This document shows, in pieces, positions 44,266-52,146 of a DNA stretch of 64,000 nucleotides. The stretch covers positions 350,412 through 414,411 of the forward strand of contig NZ_KI535366.1 in NCBI RefSeq assembly GCF_000160035.2. The letters run 5' to 3'. Position numbers and translations under genes: made by a program. Below the pieces are notes generated by a model that was given only the letters and a program-made list of their open reading frames with translations, was not told where the DNA came from and made no database searches. This DNA is from Catonella morbi ATCC 51271. GTDB taxonomy: Bacteria; Bacillota; Clostridia; Lachnospirales; Lachnospiraceae. Numbering within the stretch: position 1 is the first letter of the stretch; each line of letters starts with the position of its first letter.

Positions 44266-44385
44266 TAGATGACTGAAGGATATTGGTTGATCCAACAGTT
44301 ACCAAGCGGAAACTTATAATTGTCAAAGACAGATTACAGGCTATCCCCTAGTTGCATAGTGGATAGCCTGTCTGTTATTTTCGAT
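44266..44385 (+). ncRNA. Antisense RNA antitoxin of a type I toxin–antitoxin locus (predicted)
   Basis: A transcript from the promoter at 44232-44260 would start near 44266 and end at the hairpin formed by ACAGGCTATCC (44336-44346) and GGATAGCCTGT (44361-44371), followed by a T-rich run. It is antisense to the 3' end of the toxin gene, including its last codons. It also carries GGCTATCCCC (44339-44348), which is repeated at 44496-44505 and so is complementary to the toxin 5' leader too. This layout parallels RatA/txpA and the par (Fst) RNA I/RNA II locus. It is a prediction from sequence; the exact ends are approximate. Confidence 0.65.
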
Positions 44386-44458
44386 TCTTTCGATTATCGA
44401 TATATGTTAAGGCTGTAAATACGACCAATAAAAGCGTTAAAACTTCTAAAGTATTCAT
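44375..44458 (-). CDS. Holin-like type I toxin peptide, 27 residues
   Basis: The peptide starts MNTLEVLTLLLVVFTALTYI and ends in a charged tail DNRKNRK, i.e. one membrane span with a basic C terminus. This is the pattern of the 'putative holin-like toxin' (Hol_Tox) family of Firmicutes, which damages the cell's own membrane when overexpressed. A perfect AGGAGG lies 5 nt before the ATG, and just upstream CCTTTCC and GGAGAGG can pair and partly hide it. The leader and 3' region carry complementary 12-mers (44511-44522 and 44258-44269). The gene is far below usual annotation length. Confidence 0.8.
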   Translation of the reverse strand: MNTLEVLTLLLVVFTALTYIDNRKNRK

Positions 44459-44528
44459 ATCGACCTCCTCTCCGTTCCCGGAAAGGCAACAATCGGGCTA
44501 TCCCCACTGCTCTAAGCTGATTTAAAAT

Positions 44529-44534
44529 ATTGTA
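44529..44534 (-). promoter_or_regulatory. Likely -10 element of the toxin promoter
   Basis: TACAAT on the minus strand, placed so that the transcript would begin at the AATCAGCTTAGA element (44522-44511). The matching -35 (TGGTAA) is weak. Confidence 0.4.
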
Positions 44535-44617
44535 TCACTTTAAATTAGTTTTTACCAGTATATTTTTATCCTTATTAAGGCAGTTTTTCATTATACTGCC
44601 CATAATCCGTGGTTATA

Positions 44618-45532
44618 CTATTCCACTTCAAAAAGCGCTTCTACAAACTGTTCTGCATCAAATTTCTGTAAATCATCTATCTGTTCTCCGATTCCTATAT
44701 ACTTAACCGGAATACTGAGCTCTGACTCTATCGCTATGGCTATGCCGCCTTTAGCAGTGCCGTCAAGCTTGGTTAATACTATTCCGTTTACCGGAGCGGC
44801 TTCAGAGAACTGCCTTGCCTGTTCTTTAGCGTTCTGGCCTGTAGTTCCGTCTACAACTACAAGGGTTTCTATGGCTGCCTCAGGAAATTCCTTACCGATT
44901 ATCCTATATATCTTATTTAATTCATCCATAAGGTTCTTTTTGTTGTGAAGCCTTCCTGCGGTGTCACAGATAAGCACATCCACATTACGGGCTTTCGCAG
45001 CATTTACCGCATCAAATACAACTGCCGCAGGATCACTGCCTTCCTTCTGTGCTATAAGTTCCACATCTGAACGCCTTGCCCATTCTGTAAGCTGTTCTAT
45101 CGCTCCCGCCCTGAAAGTATCCGCTGCAGCCACAAGCACCTTCTTACCTGAGTTCTTAAGCTGGCTTGCAAGCTTTCCTACAGATGTGGTCTTACCCACT
45201 CCATTTACACCTATCATAAGCACTACAGATTTTTTATTTTCAAAATCATAAGCATCCGGTTTTACCTGCATCTGCTCCTTAAGGCTATCCATAAGATGCT
45301 TCTTACAGTCAGCCGGATCTTTAATCTTGAGCTCCTTTACCTTGGCTTTCAGATTTTCTATAACCGAAGTGGTTGTACTTATACCAAGGTCTGCCATTAT
45401 AAGTGTTTCTTCAAGTTCTTCATAAAAATCATCATCTATAATATCATGACCTGTGAAAATATTTGAAACACTGTTCATTATATTATTTCTGGTCTTTGAA
45501 AGTCCTTCCGCAAGTTTACTGAAAAATCCCAT
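44618..45532 (-). CDS. ftsY: Signal recognition particle receptor FtsY
   Basis: The 304-residue SRP GTPase has a short N domain (MGFFSKLAEGLSKTRNNIMNSV) and a G domain with GVNGVGKTTSVGKLA, DTFRAGAIEQL, ICDTAGRLHNK and LTKLDGTAKGG. It lacks the long acidic A domain of E. coli FtsY, as is usual in Firmicutes. I use the ATG at 45532; the GTG at 45541 overlaps the AGGAGG site. It follows smc by 12 nt in the rnc-smc-ftsY operon. Confidence 0.97.
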   Translation of the reverse strand: MGFFSKLAEGLSKTRNNIMNSVSNIFTGHDIIDDDFYEELEETLIMADLGISTTTSVIENLKAKVKELKIKDPADCKKHLMDSLKEQMQVKPDAYDFENKKSVVLMIGVNGVGKTTSVGKLASQLKNSGKKVLVAAADTFRAGAIEQLTEWARRSDVELIAQKEGSDPAAVVFDAVNAAKARNVDVLICDTAGRLHNKKNLMDELNKIYRIIGKEFPEAAIETLVVVDGTTGQNAKEQARQFSEAAPVNGIVLTKLDGTAKGGIAIAIESELSIPVKYIGIGEQIDDLQKFDAEQFVEALFEVE

Positions 45533-45544
45533 TTCTATCACCTC

Positions 45545-48500
45545 CTAGTTAATATCTGCATCTATAAGGTTTACTGAAACCATTGTGGATACACCTTTTT
45601 CCTGCATTGTTATTCCATAAAGTATGTCTGCCGCATTCATAGTTCCCCTTCTATGGGTAATAACGATGAACTGGGTATTCTTGGTAAGTTTGTGTAAATA
45701 ATCCGCAAATCTGGTTACATTAGAGTCATCAAGTGCCGCCTCTATCTCATCTAACAGACAGAAAGGCGAAGGCTTAAGATTCTGTATTGCAAAAAGTAAA
45801 GCAATGGCAGTAAGAGATTTCTCTCCGCCTGAAAGCTGCATCATATTTTGCAGTTTCTTGCCCGGCGGCTGTGCTATTATCTTTATACCTGCCTCTAGGA
45901 TATCTTCTCCATCGGTCAGTTCAAGCCTTCCCTTTCCGCCTCCGAAAAGTTCTATGAAAGCCAGGTCAAACTGCTCATTTATATCCTTAAACCTCTCATC
46001 AAACTGCTCCCTCATTCTTTTATCAAGCTCATCTATAATAGCCTTAAGAGCGTCCTCTGCCTTTACTATGTCCTCTGCCTGAGTCTTTAGAAGCTCATAT
46101 CTTGCTCCTACTTCCTTATACTCCTCTATAGCTCCTACATTAACATTACCAAGCTCTTTTATGAGATTCTTCTGAGTGTTAATCAGTTTTTTAAGTGTAA
46201 AGCTTGTATATTCCTCATCAGAAGCAATATTATTCTTAACAGCTTCCGAATAGGTTATACCATACTCGTCAAGCATATAGTTAACCATAGTTTCAAGGTT
46301 TGTGTCTGCCTTTTCTATAATTCCGCTGAGTCGGTATACTTCTTTATCTAAGTTTGCCCTTAACTCCGTTATTTCTTCACGTTTACCAAAGAATGCCTTA
46401 TGGCTTACCGAAATTTCTTCCTTTTCGGCAACAAGTGTCTTCTTTCTGTTTTCAGATTCTTCTATAGCTTCATGAAGGCAGCTTATATCGCTCGTCAAAC
46501 TTTCTATGGCAGAAGTTTTTTCTTCAAGACTTATGCTTAGCGCGGAGGCCATATTGTTAAGTTCTTCAATCTCCGTTTCTACTGATGTTTTCTCTCTGTT
46601 TACCCTGGTAAGGCTCTCGTCTATAAAGTTTTTCTCGGCAGAAACAGTACTCTCAGTTATTCTTAACTGATTTATTTCCTCATTTATTCCTTCAATTTCA
46701 GCAGTGAGTTCTTCCAGTTTTTTATAAATATCATTTAAGCCTGAAACTTCTGTCTCGTTATTTTCATCTGCCTTTATTATTCCTGTAAGTCTGTCTATTT
46801 CTTTTTCTGCCAAATCACGTTCTTTATCAAGATTAGTTCCGTCAAGCTTAATCTCATTTAAGCTTTGTTCTGATTCAGAAAGTCTTTGCTCAAGCTGTTT
46901 TCTATGATTTATCTCGGTATTTAAGCTTATCTTGAGCTCCGACATATTTTCCTTATAAATAGAAAGACTATGCTTTGTTTCTGAAACTAAAGCCCTGATA
47001 TCTTCTACTTCTTTTTTAAGTGCAGCATACTCGGCTTCAATTTCTGTAAGGCTTTCCTTTTTCTCCTCTATTTCTCTTGCTCTTCCGAGGAGATTGCTTG
47101 TATTTCTAAATGCCCCTCCCGAAATAGAACCTCCCGGATTTAACTGCTCTCCGTCAAGAGTTACTATTCTTAAGGAATATCTGTACTTTCTGGCTATTCT
47201 TGTCGCCGAATCCATATTATCGGCAACAAGAGTACGTCCAAGTATATGATTTACAAGTCCCGCATACTTTGTCTCATATTCCGTCAAAGAAGCTGCAACT
47301 CCTATTATGCCCTCTTCATTAAGTGCACCACCAAAGTTACCCGGATTGTGTAAGGTCATCGCATCTAAAGGAAGAAATGTAGCCCTGCCGAGTTTATTCT
47401 CTTTAAGCCAGCTTATAGTACGCTTTGCTGTAGCTTCTTTATCTGTAACTATGTTTTGTATAGCTCCGCCGATGGCTGTTTCTACAGCTGTCTCATACTT
47501 TGGTTTAACTTTTATAATATCCGCTACTACACCTATGATACCCGCTTCTTCTTTTTTATGCTCCATTATGCGCTTTACCGCATTACCATAGCCATCATAT
47601 TTTTCAGCCATGTTCATCATAGAATTAAGAGTAGCCTTAGCTGCCAGTATCTCTTTTTGCTTATCAGCCGTTTCTTTTTCTTTGGCTGTCCTGTCTTTAT
47701 TTAACCTGTCAACCTGTTCCGACGCATCCTTTTGCACAGCTTCCAGCTTTTCAAGATTAACCGTAATCTCTTTAATTTTCTCTGAAGCTGCATCATACTG
47801 GGATTTAAGACCATCACTGACTTCTTTATTTCTAAGAATTTTCTGATTAATCTCAAGTCTTCTTATCTTATACTGCTCCAAGTTAGCCTTATACAGCTCT
47901 ATCTGACCTGATGCCTCAGCTTTTTCTTTATCCCTGCCCGCTTTTTCATTAAGCTTTACATCCCTCTCGCTTTCAAGACCTGATTTAAAGGACATTTTTT
48001 CATTCAGTTTTCCTTTAAGCAGAACATCTTCTTCGCTGAGTTTCTGCTCTTTTTCTACCAAGGTTTTACTTTTAAGTTCAATTTCTTCATTTTCCTTGAG
48101 AATTTTATCAAGCTTGATTTCCGCCTGTTTAAGCCTCTCGGCATTGACCTCCGAATTTTTATTTATAGAATTTATCTGCTCTTTTATAAGCTTAAGTTCA
48201 CCTTCAGCCTTTTCCCTTGCTACCTGTTTATCAGAGATTAACTTAGTTACCTCATCAATATGTTCTGCTTTTTCATTTAAGACATTTTCAAGTTTTTCGT
48301 ATTCTTCTTTGATATCTTCATATCTTGCATCGGCTTCTTTAAGATTATTCTCTGCCAGGTTTTTATCAGTCTCAGCCTTCGCCCTTGTCTCAGCTATATG
48401 GTCATATTCATTTATAAAATTAATTATCTCATATTTCTTTAATTCATCTCTGTAGTTTAGATATAATTTAGCAGCTTCTGCCTGCTTTGAAAGCGGACCT

Positions 48501-49105
48501 ATCTGCCTTTCAAGCTCTGACATTATATCATTTACACGAGAAAGGTTGGCACTTTCTTCCTCAAGATTCTTTATTGACTCAGCCTTTCTTTTCTTAAACT
48601 TGGTTATACCCGCAGCCTCATCAAAAAGTTCACGTCTGTCCTCAGGGCGTCCGCTTATAATCTTTTCTATCTGTCCCTGCCCTATAATGGAATAGCCTTC
48701 TTTTCCTATACCTGTATCAAGAAAAAGCTCACCCACATCTTTGAGCCTGCAATTATGTCCGTTAATAAGGTATTCACTTTCTCCTGAACGATATACTCTT
48801 CTGGCTACCGTAACTTCTTCATAGTCTATCGGGAGTACCTTATCTGAATTATCTATAGTAATAGCAACATAGGCAAAGCTTTGTGCCTTTCTGATTTCAG
48901 TACCTGAAAATATTACATCTTCCATCTTAGAGCCGCGAAGCTGTTTGGCACTCTGTTCACCAAGTACCCATCTTACAGCATCAGCCACATTACTTTTTCC
49001 GCTTCCGTTCGGTCCTACTATACCGGTAATACCGCCTTCAAAAGAAAAGACTATTTTATTGGCAAAGGATTTAAAACCCTGTATTTCTACACTTTTTAGG
49101 TACAT
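45545..49105 (-). CDS. smc: Chromosome segregation protein SMC
   Basis: The 1186-residue protein has the full SMC plan: N-terminal ATPase half with GPNGSGKSNVADAVRWVLGE, a long coiled coil, a hinge near residues 510-680 (containing GGAIQNIVTD and GSISGGAFR), a second coiled coil, and a C-terminal half with LSGGEKSLTAIALLFA and FCLLDEIEAALDDSN. It compacts and segregates chromosomes with ScpAB. Start ATG with GGAGG, overlapping the rnc end by 10 nt. Confidence 0.97.
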   Translation of the reverse strand: MYLKSVEIQGFKSFANKIVFSFEGGITGIVGPNGSGKSNVADAVRWVLGEQSAKQLRGSKMEDVIFSGTEIRKAQSFAYVAITIDNSDKVLPIDYEEVTVARRVYRSGESEYLINGHNCRLKDVGELFLDTGIGKEGYSIIGQGQIEKIISGRPEDRRELFDEAAGITKFKKRKAESIKNLEEESANLSRVNDIMSELERQIGPLSKQAEAAKLYLNYRDELKKYEIINFINEYDHIAETRAKAETDKNLAENNLKEADARYEDIKEEYEKLENVLNEKAEHIDEVTKLISDKQVAREKAEGELKLIKEQINSINKNSEVNAERLKQAEIKLDKILKENEEIELKSKTLVEKEQKLSEEDVLLKGKLNEKMSFKSGLESERDVKLNEKAGRDKEKAEASGQIELYKANLEQYKIRRLEINQKILRNKEVSDGLKSQYDAASEKIKEITVNLEKLEAVQKDASEQVDRLNKDRTAKEKETADKQKEILAAKATLNSMMNMAEKYDGYGNAVKRIMEHKKEEAGIIGVVADIIKVKPKYETAVETAIGGAIQNIVTDKEATAKRTISWLKENKLGRATFLPLDAMTLHNPGNFGGALNEEGIIGVAASLTEYETKYAGLVNHILGRTLVADNMDSATRIARKYRYSLRIVTLDGEQLNPGGSISGGAFRNTSNLLGRAREIEEKKESLTEIEAEYAALKKEVEDIRALVSETKHSLSIYKENMSELKISLNTEINHRKQLEQRLSESEQSLNEIKLDGTNLDKERDLAEKEIDRLTGIIKADENNETEVSGLNDIYKKLEELTAEIEGINEEINQLRITESTVSAEKNFIDESLTRVNREKTSVETEIEELNNMASALSISLEEKTSAIESLTSDISCLHEAIEESENRKKTLVAEKEEISVSHKAFFGKREEITELRANLDKEVYRLSGIIEKADTNLETMVNYMLDEYGITYSEAVKNNIASDEEYTSFTLKKLINTQKNLIKELGNVNVGAIEEYKEVGARYELLKTQAEDIVKAEDALKAIIDELDKRMREQFDERFKDINEQFDLAFIELFGGGKGRLELTDGEDILEAGIKIIAQPPGKKLQNMMQLSGGEKSLTAIALLFAIQNLKPSPFCLLDEIEAALDDSNVTRFADYLHKLTKNTQFIVITHRRGTMNAADILYGITMQEKGVSTMVSVNLIDADIN

Positions 49106-49821
49106 AATCCTCCTTCAGCACTCTCAGCCTTTAATTTTAAAATTCCGTTATAGGCAGCCACCTGCTCAGCCGCCTTTTTAGTATGTCCTTCACCTACACC
49201 GTATTCTTTTTCACCGATATAGACTGCTTCTTTAAATTTTTTATCATGATCAGGACCATACTCAGCTAATAATTTATAGCTGATAGTCCCCATATTATCA
49301 CTCTGTACCATTTCCTGAAAGATAGTTTTACTATCAAAAAAGAGTTTTTTATGCTCTATATCGTTTAACACATGTTTTTCTATAAACTCTTTTGCATTAG
49401 TAAGACCACCGTCAAGGTATATAGCTCCTATAAGGGCCTCCATAGCATCCGAAAGTATGGAATCTCTGTTTCTTCCGCCCGTAATGGCTTCTCCATGCCC
49501 CAAAAGCAGATAATCAGATAGGCCGATTTCTCTGGCCGAGTAAGCAAGCGCAGGTTCACAAACAAGTCTTGCACGAAGCTTGGTAAGTTCTCCCTCCTGC
49601 ATATCCTTATGTCCGTTAAACAAAAATTCACTTGTAACAAGCTCCAACACTGCATCTCCCAAAAACTCCATTCTTTCATTACAATCGGACTTTGAGAGAT
49701 GTTTTTCATTTACAAACGAACTATGAGAAAATGCATTGGTTAGGAATTTTCTGTTCTTAAATGCATAGCCTATAGTCTGTTCTATCTTTTCAGCCTTTTC
49801 AGGTTTGATAAATAAGCTCAA
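49096..49821 (-). CDS. rnc: Ribonuclease III
   Basis: The protein of about 241 residues has the RNase III signature NERMEFLGDAVLEL with catalytic acidic residues, a second acidic site (DAMEALIGAIYLDGG), and a C-terminal double-stranded RNA-binding domain (VQSDNMGTISYKLLAEYGPDH to KKAAEQVAAYNGI). It processes rRNA and structured mRNAs. I place the start at a TTG (49821) with AAGGGGG 8 nt upstream. An upstream TTG at 49839 lies inside the T-tract of the preceding terminator and has no ribosome binding site. Confidence 0.93.
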   Translation of the reverse strand: MSLFIKPEKAEKIEQTIGYAFKNRKFLTNAFSHSSFVNEKHLSKSDCNERMEFLGDAVLELVTSEFLFNGHKDMQEGELTKLRARLVCEPALAYSAREIGLSDYLLLGHGEAITGGRNRDSILSDAMEALIGAIYLDGGLTNAKEFIEKHVLNDIEHKKLFFDSKTIFQEMVQSDNMGTISYKLLAEYGPDHDKKFKEAVYIGEKEYGVGEGHTKKAAEQVAAYNGILKLKAESAEGGLCT

Positions 49822-49838
49822 ACTTTTATCCCCCTTCA

Positions 49839-49899
49839 AAAAAATAAAGGTCGTAAAATGCCTTTACGCATAAATCTATGAATAAAGGCATTAAACGAC
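49839..49899 (-). terminator. Terminator after acpP
   Basis: AATGCCTTTA (49857-49866) and TAAAGGCATT (49883-49892) pair perfectly, with further GTCGT/ACGAC pairing outside. On the minus strand TTATTTTTTT follows. It separates plsX-acpP from rnc-smc-ftsY. Confidence 0.8.
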
Positions 49900-49924
49900 A
49901 GCTCCATAGCATATCCGGTATTAT

Positions 49925-50158
49925 TTACTGTTCACTTGCTTCTGCAAGCTTTTCTACAGCATCACCAACCGTTACAATAGAAGCTATTGCATCATCCGGA
50001 ATTTCAATTCCAAACTGCTCTTCAATTTCCATAACAATTGATGTAAGGTCTAAGGAATCCGCTCCCAGATCATCTACAAATTTTGTATCAGGAGTTATGC
50101 TGTTTTCATCTACATGAAGTACTCCCGCTACAATCTCCTTAATTTTTTCCAGCTCCAT
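49925..50158 (-). CDS. acpP: Acyl carrier protein
   Basis: A 77-residue acidic protein with DLGADSLDLTSIVMEIEEQFGIEIPD. The serine of DSLD (residue 35) takes the 4'-phosphopantetheine arm. It carries fatty acyl chains in synthesis and supplies PlsX, whose gene is 19 nt upstream. Start ATG with GGAGG. Confidence 0.96.
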   Translation of the reverse strand: MELEKIKEIVAGVLHVDENSITPDTKFVDDLGADSLDLTSIVMEIEEQFGIEIPDDAIASIVTVGDAVEKLAEASEQ

Positions 50159-50177
50159 ATTTCCTCCTTGGATCAGT

Positions 50178-51188
50178 TTATTCTGATAAATACTCTTTTA
50201 TTTTATCATTTATTCCCTGATTTTTAAAGCTTATACATTGAATAAGTGCATTTTTTATCTCATTATGCTTTGCATTACCATGGGTTTTTACTACAAGTCC
50301 GTTAAGTCCGAGCATCGGTGCTCCTCCATGTTTGGTTGCATCAAAGGCAGACAGAGTGTTTTTAAGTGCTTTTTTAGAAAGCATAGCACCTATTTTACTG
50401 ATAGTTGTACTAAGAAGTCCTTTTTTAATTTCTTCCAAAAGTACTCCTGCCACTCCTTCATAGAGCTTTAAAATTGCATTCCCCACAAAGGCATCACAGA
50501 CAATTACATCCGCATCACCATAAGGTATCTGCCTAGTTTCTATACTGCCCGTAAAGTTAATATCCGAGCGGGATTTAAGTAAAGGATAGGTCTCTTTGAC
50601 AAGGGCATTTCCCTTCTCTTCCTCTACTCCCACATTTACTATGGCTACCTTTGGATTCTTTATTCCGATTACATTTTCCATATATATCGAGCCCATGATT
50701 GCATACTGTATCAGATGAGCCGATCTTGAATCAACATTGGCACCACAGTCTACCAAAAGCGAAACACCTTTCTGTGTAGGCATGAGGGAGGCAAGAGGTG
50801 AACGCTCTATTCCCTTAAGCCTTCCCACTATAAGCTGTCCACCGACCAAAACTGCTCCGGTAGAGCCGGCAGATACAAAGGCATCTGCCTTTTCTTCTTT
50901 TACCAGTCTCATCGCAACAGATATTGAAGAATCCTTCTTTCTTCTTATGGCCATAACCGGTGCTTCATCATTTGTTATAACTTCCGGCGCTTCCACTGTT
51001 TCAAGTAGGCTGTCATTTACTGAAAGGCCTTCAGACTTTAATTTGTTTATGGTTTCTTCTATTACCGCTGTCTGTCCGACTAAAAAAACCTTAAGTTCCT
51101 TATTTTCATTTACGGCAATAACCGCTCCTTTGACTATTTCATACGGAGCATTATCACCGCCCATTACATCCAATGCAACTTTAATCAT
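50178..51188 (-). CDS. plsX: Phosphate acyltransferase PlsX
   Basis: The 336-residue enzyme begins MIKVALDVMGGDNAPYEIVKGAV and contains FVSAGSTGAVLVGGQLIVGRLKGIERSPLA, both characteristic of PlsX, which forms acyl-phosphate from acyl-ACP in phospholipid synthesis. A HGGAPMLGLNG motif lies near the C terminus. The order plsX-acpP is conserved in Firmicutes. Confidence 0.96.
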   Translation of the reverse strand: MIKVALDVMGGDNAPYEIVKGAVIAVNENKELKVFLVGQTAVIEETINKLKSEGLSVNDSLLETVEAPEVITNDEAPVMAIRRKKDSSISVAMRLVKEEKADAFVSAGSTGAVLVGGQLIVGRLKGIERSPLASLMPTQKGVSLLVDCGANVDSRSAHLIQYAIMGSIYMENVIGIKNPKVAIVNVGVEEEKGNALVKETYPLLKSRSDINFTGSIETRQIPYGDADVIVCDAFVGNAILKLYEGVAGVLLEEIKKGLLSTTISKIGAMLSKKALKNTLSAFDATKHGGAPMLGLNGLVVKTHGNAKHNEIKNALIQCISFKNQGINDKIKEYLSE

Positions 51189-51215
51189 TTTATTATTTAC
51201 CGCCTATTCTTTTGT

Positions 51216-51992
51216 CTACTGCTTGATATAGAAAAATGAGTACTGTGGTTTAAATCCTATACTTGTAGACTGTATAATCTGTTCGGTACTTCCTACAAAC
51301 AGTACTCCGTCAGGCTTAAGTACCGAATGAAACTTCTTAAACACTTCATTCTTAGCTTCATCAGTAAAGTATATAACTACATTCCTGCATACTATCATAG
51401 AACAACCTGTTGGGTAAGGATCTTTAAGAAGATTATGTTTCTTAAACTCTACCCTGGCCTTAATATCGTCATTGATCTTACAAGATGTGGCTGTAAGCTT
51501 GGTAAAGTGCTTTTCCAAAAACTCTTTCGGAAGCCCTTTTACACTATTGTAGCTATACACACCCATCTTTGCCTTTTCAAGCACCTGATCATCTATATCC
51601 GTAGCTACTATTCTTATCTGATTAAGCGGAACAAACTTTGAAAGCAACATAACTAAAGAGTATGGTTCATCACCCGTAGAACAGGCAGCACTCCAGATTT
51701 TTATGCTTTTTCCATGTTTTTTCATAAGATATGGGATTATATCTTTTTCAAGTATAGCCCACTGTTCAGGGTTACGCCAGAACTCAGATACATTGATTGT
51801 AAGATAGTTTATAAAAGCCGCATACAACTCTTTATCTGTCTTTAGAGCTTTAACATAGTCATCATAGGTTTTAAAACCATTTTTTGCAATGAGAGAATCT
51901 ATTCTTCTCTTCATCTGCTTCTCTTTATATGCATCTAAATCTATTGAAGACAAGGTATATATCTGCTTTTTAAAACTCTCGTAGTCACTCAT
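51216..51992 (-). CDS. cheR: CheR-type protein-glutamate O-methyltransferase
   Basis: A 258-residue protein with the CheR N-terminal helical domain (YESFKKQIYTLSSIDLDAYKEKQMKRRIDSLI) and the SAM domain with FWRNPEQWAIL, KIWSAACSTGDEPYSLVMLL, ATDIDDQVLEKAK and FVGSTEQI. It methylates glutamates of chemoreceptors. No other chemotaxis gene is within this window, so it may act with a receptor encoded elsewhere or have been recruited for another pathway. Start ATG with GGAGGGG. Confidence 0.9.
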   Translation of the reverse strand: MSDYESFKKQIYTLSSIDLDAYKEKQMKRRIDSLIAKNGFKTYDDYVKALKTDKELYAAFINYLTINVSEFWRNPEQWAILEKDIIPYLMKKHGKSIKIWSAACSTGDEPYSLVMLLSKFVPLNQIRIVATDIDDQVLEKAKMGVYSYNSVKGLPKEFLEKHFTKLTATSCKINDDIKARVEFKKHNLLKDPYPTGCSMIVCRNVVIYFTDEAKNEVFKKFHSVLKPDGVLFVGSTEQIIQSTSIGFKPQYSFFYIKQ

Positions 51993-52050
51993 ACTTCCCC
52001 TCCATATATCTAATTTACCCCAAACTATTCACGGAACATGTTATTATTTT

Positions 52051-52136
52051 ATTTTGTTTAGCAGGAAATTACATAGAAATTTTCTGTTAAACAAAATACT
52101 CAGCTCATACAGACCTAACTGCACAAGCTGAGTATA
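52051..52136 (-). terminator. Tandem hairpins after ispH-rpsA
   Basis: ACTCAGCT/AGCTGAGT arms near 52098-52132 form a hairpin that on the minus strand runs into ATTTTGTTT. That T-tract is itself the first arm of a second, 18-20 bp hairpin (52051-52101; ATTTTGTTTAGCAG with CTGTTAAACAAAAT). The two overlap, so only one may form at a time. Confidence 0.65.
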
Positions 52137-52146
52137 ACTTCAAAAT

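Noticed and set aside
44162-44617. T-box or riboswitch leader for ilvA
   Set aside because: No T-box sequence (AGGGTGG-type) or specifier loop was found. The region is better explained by a toxin–antitoxin locus with its own promoters and terminators.
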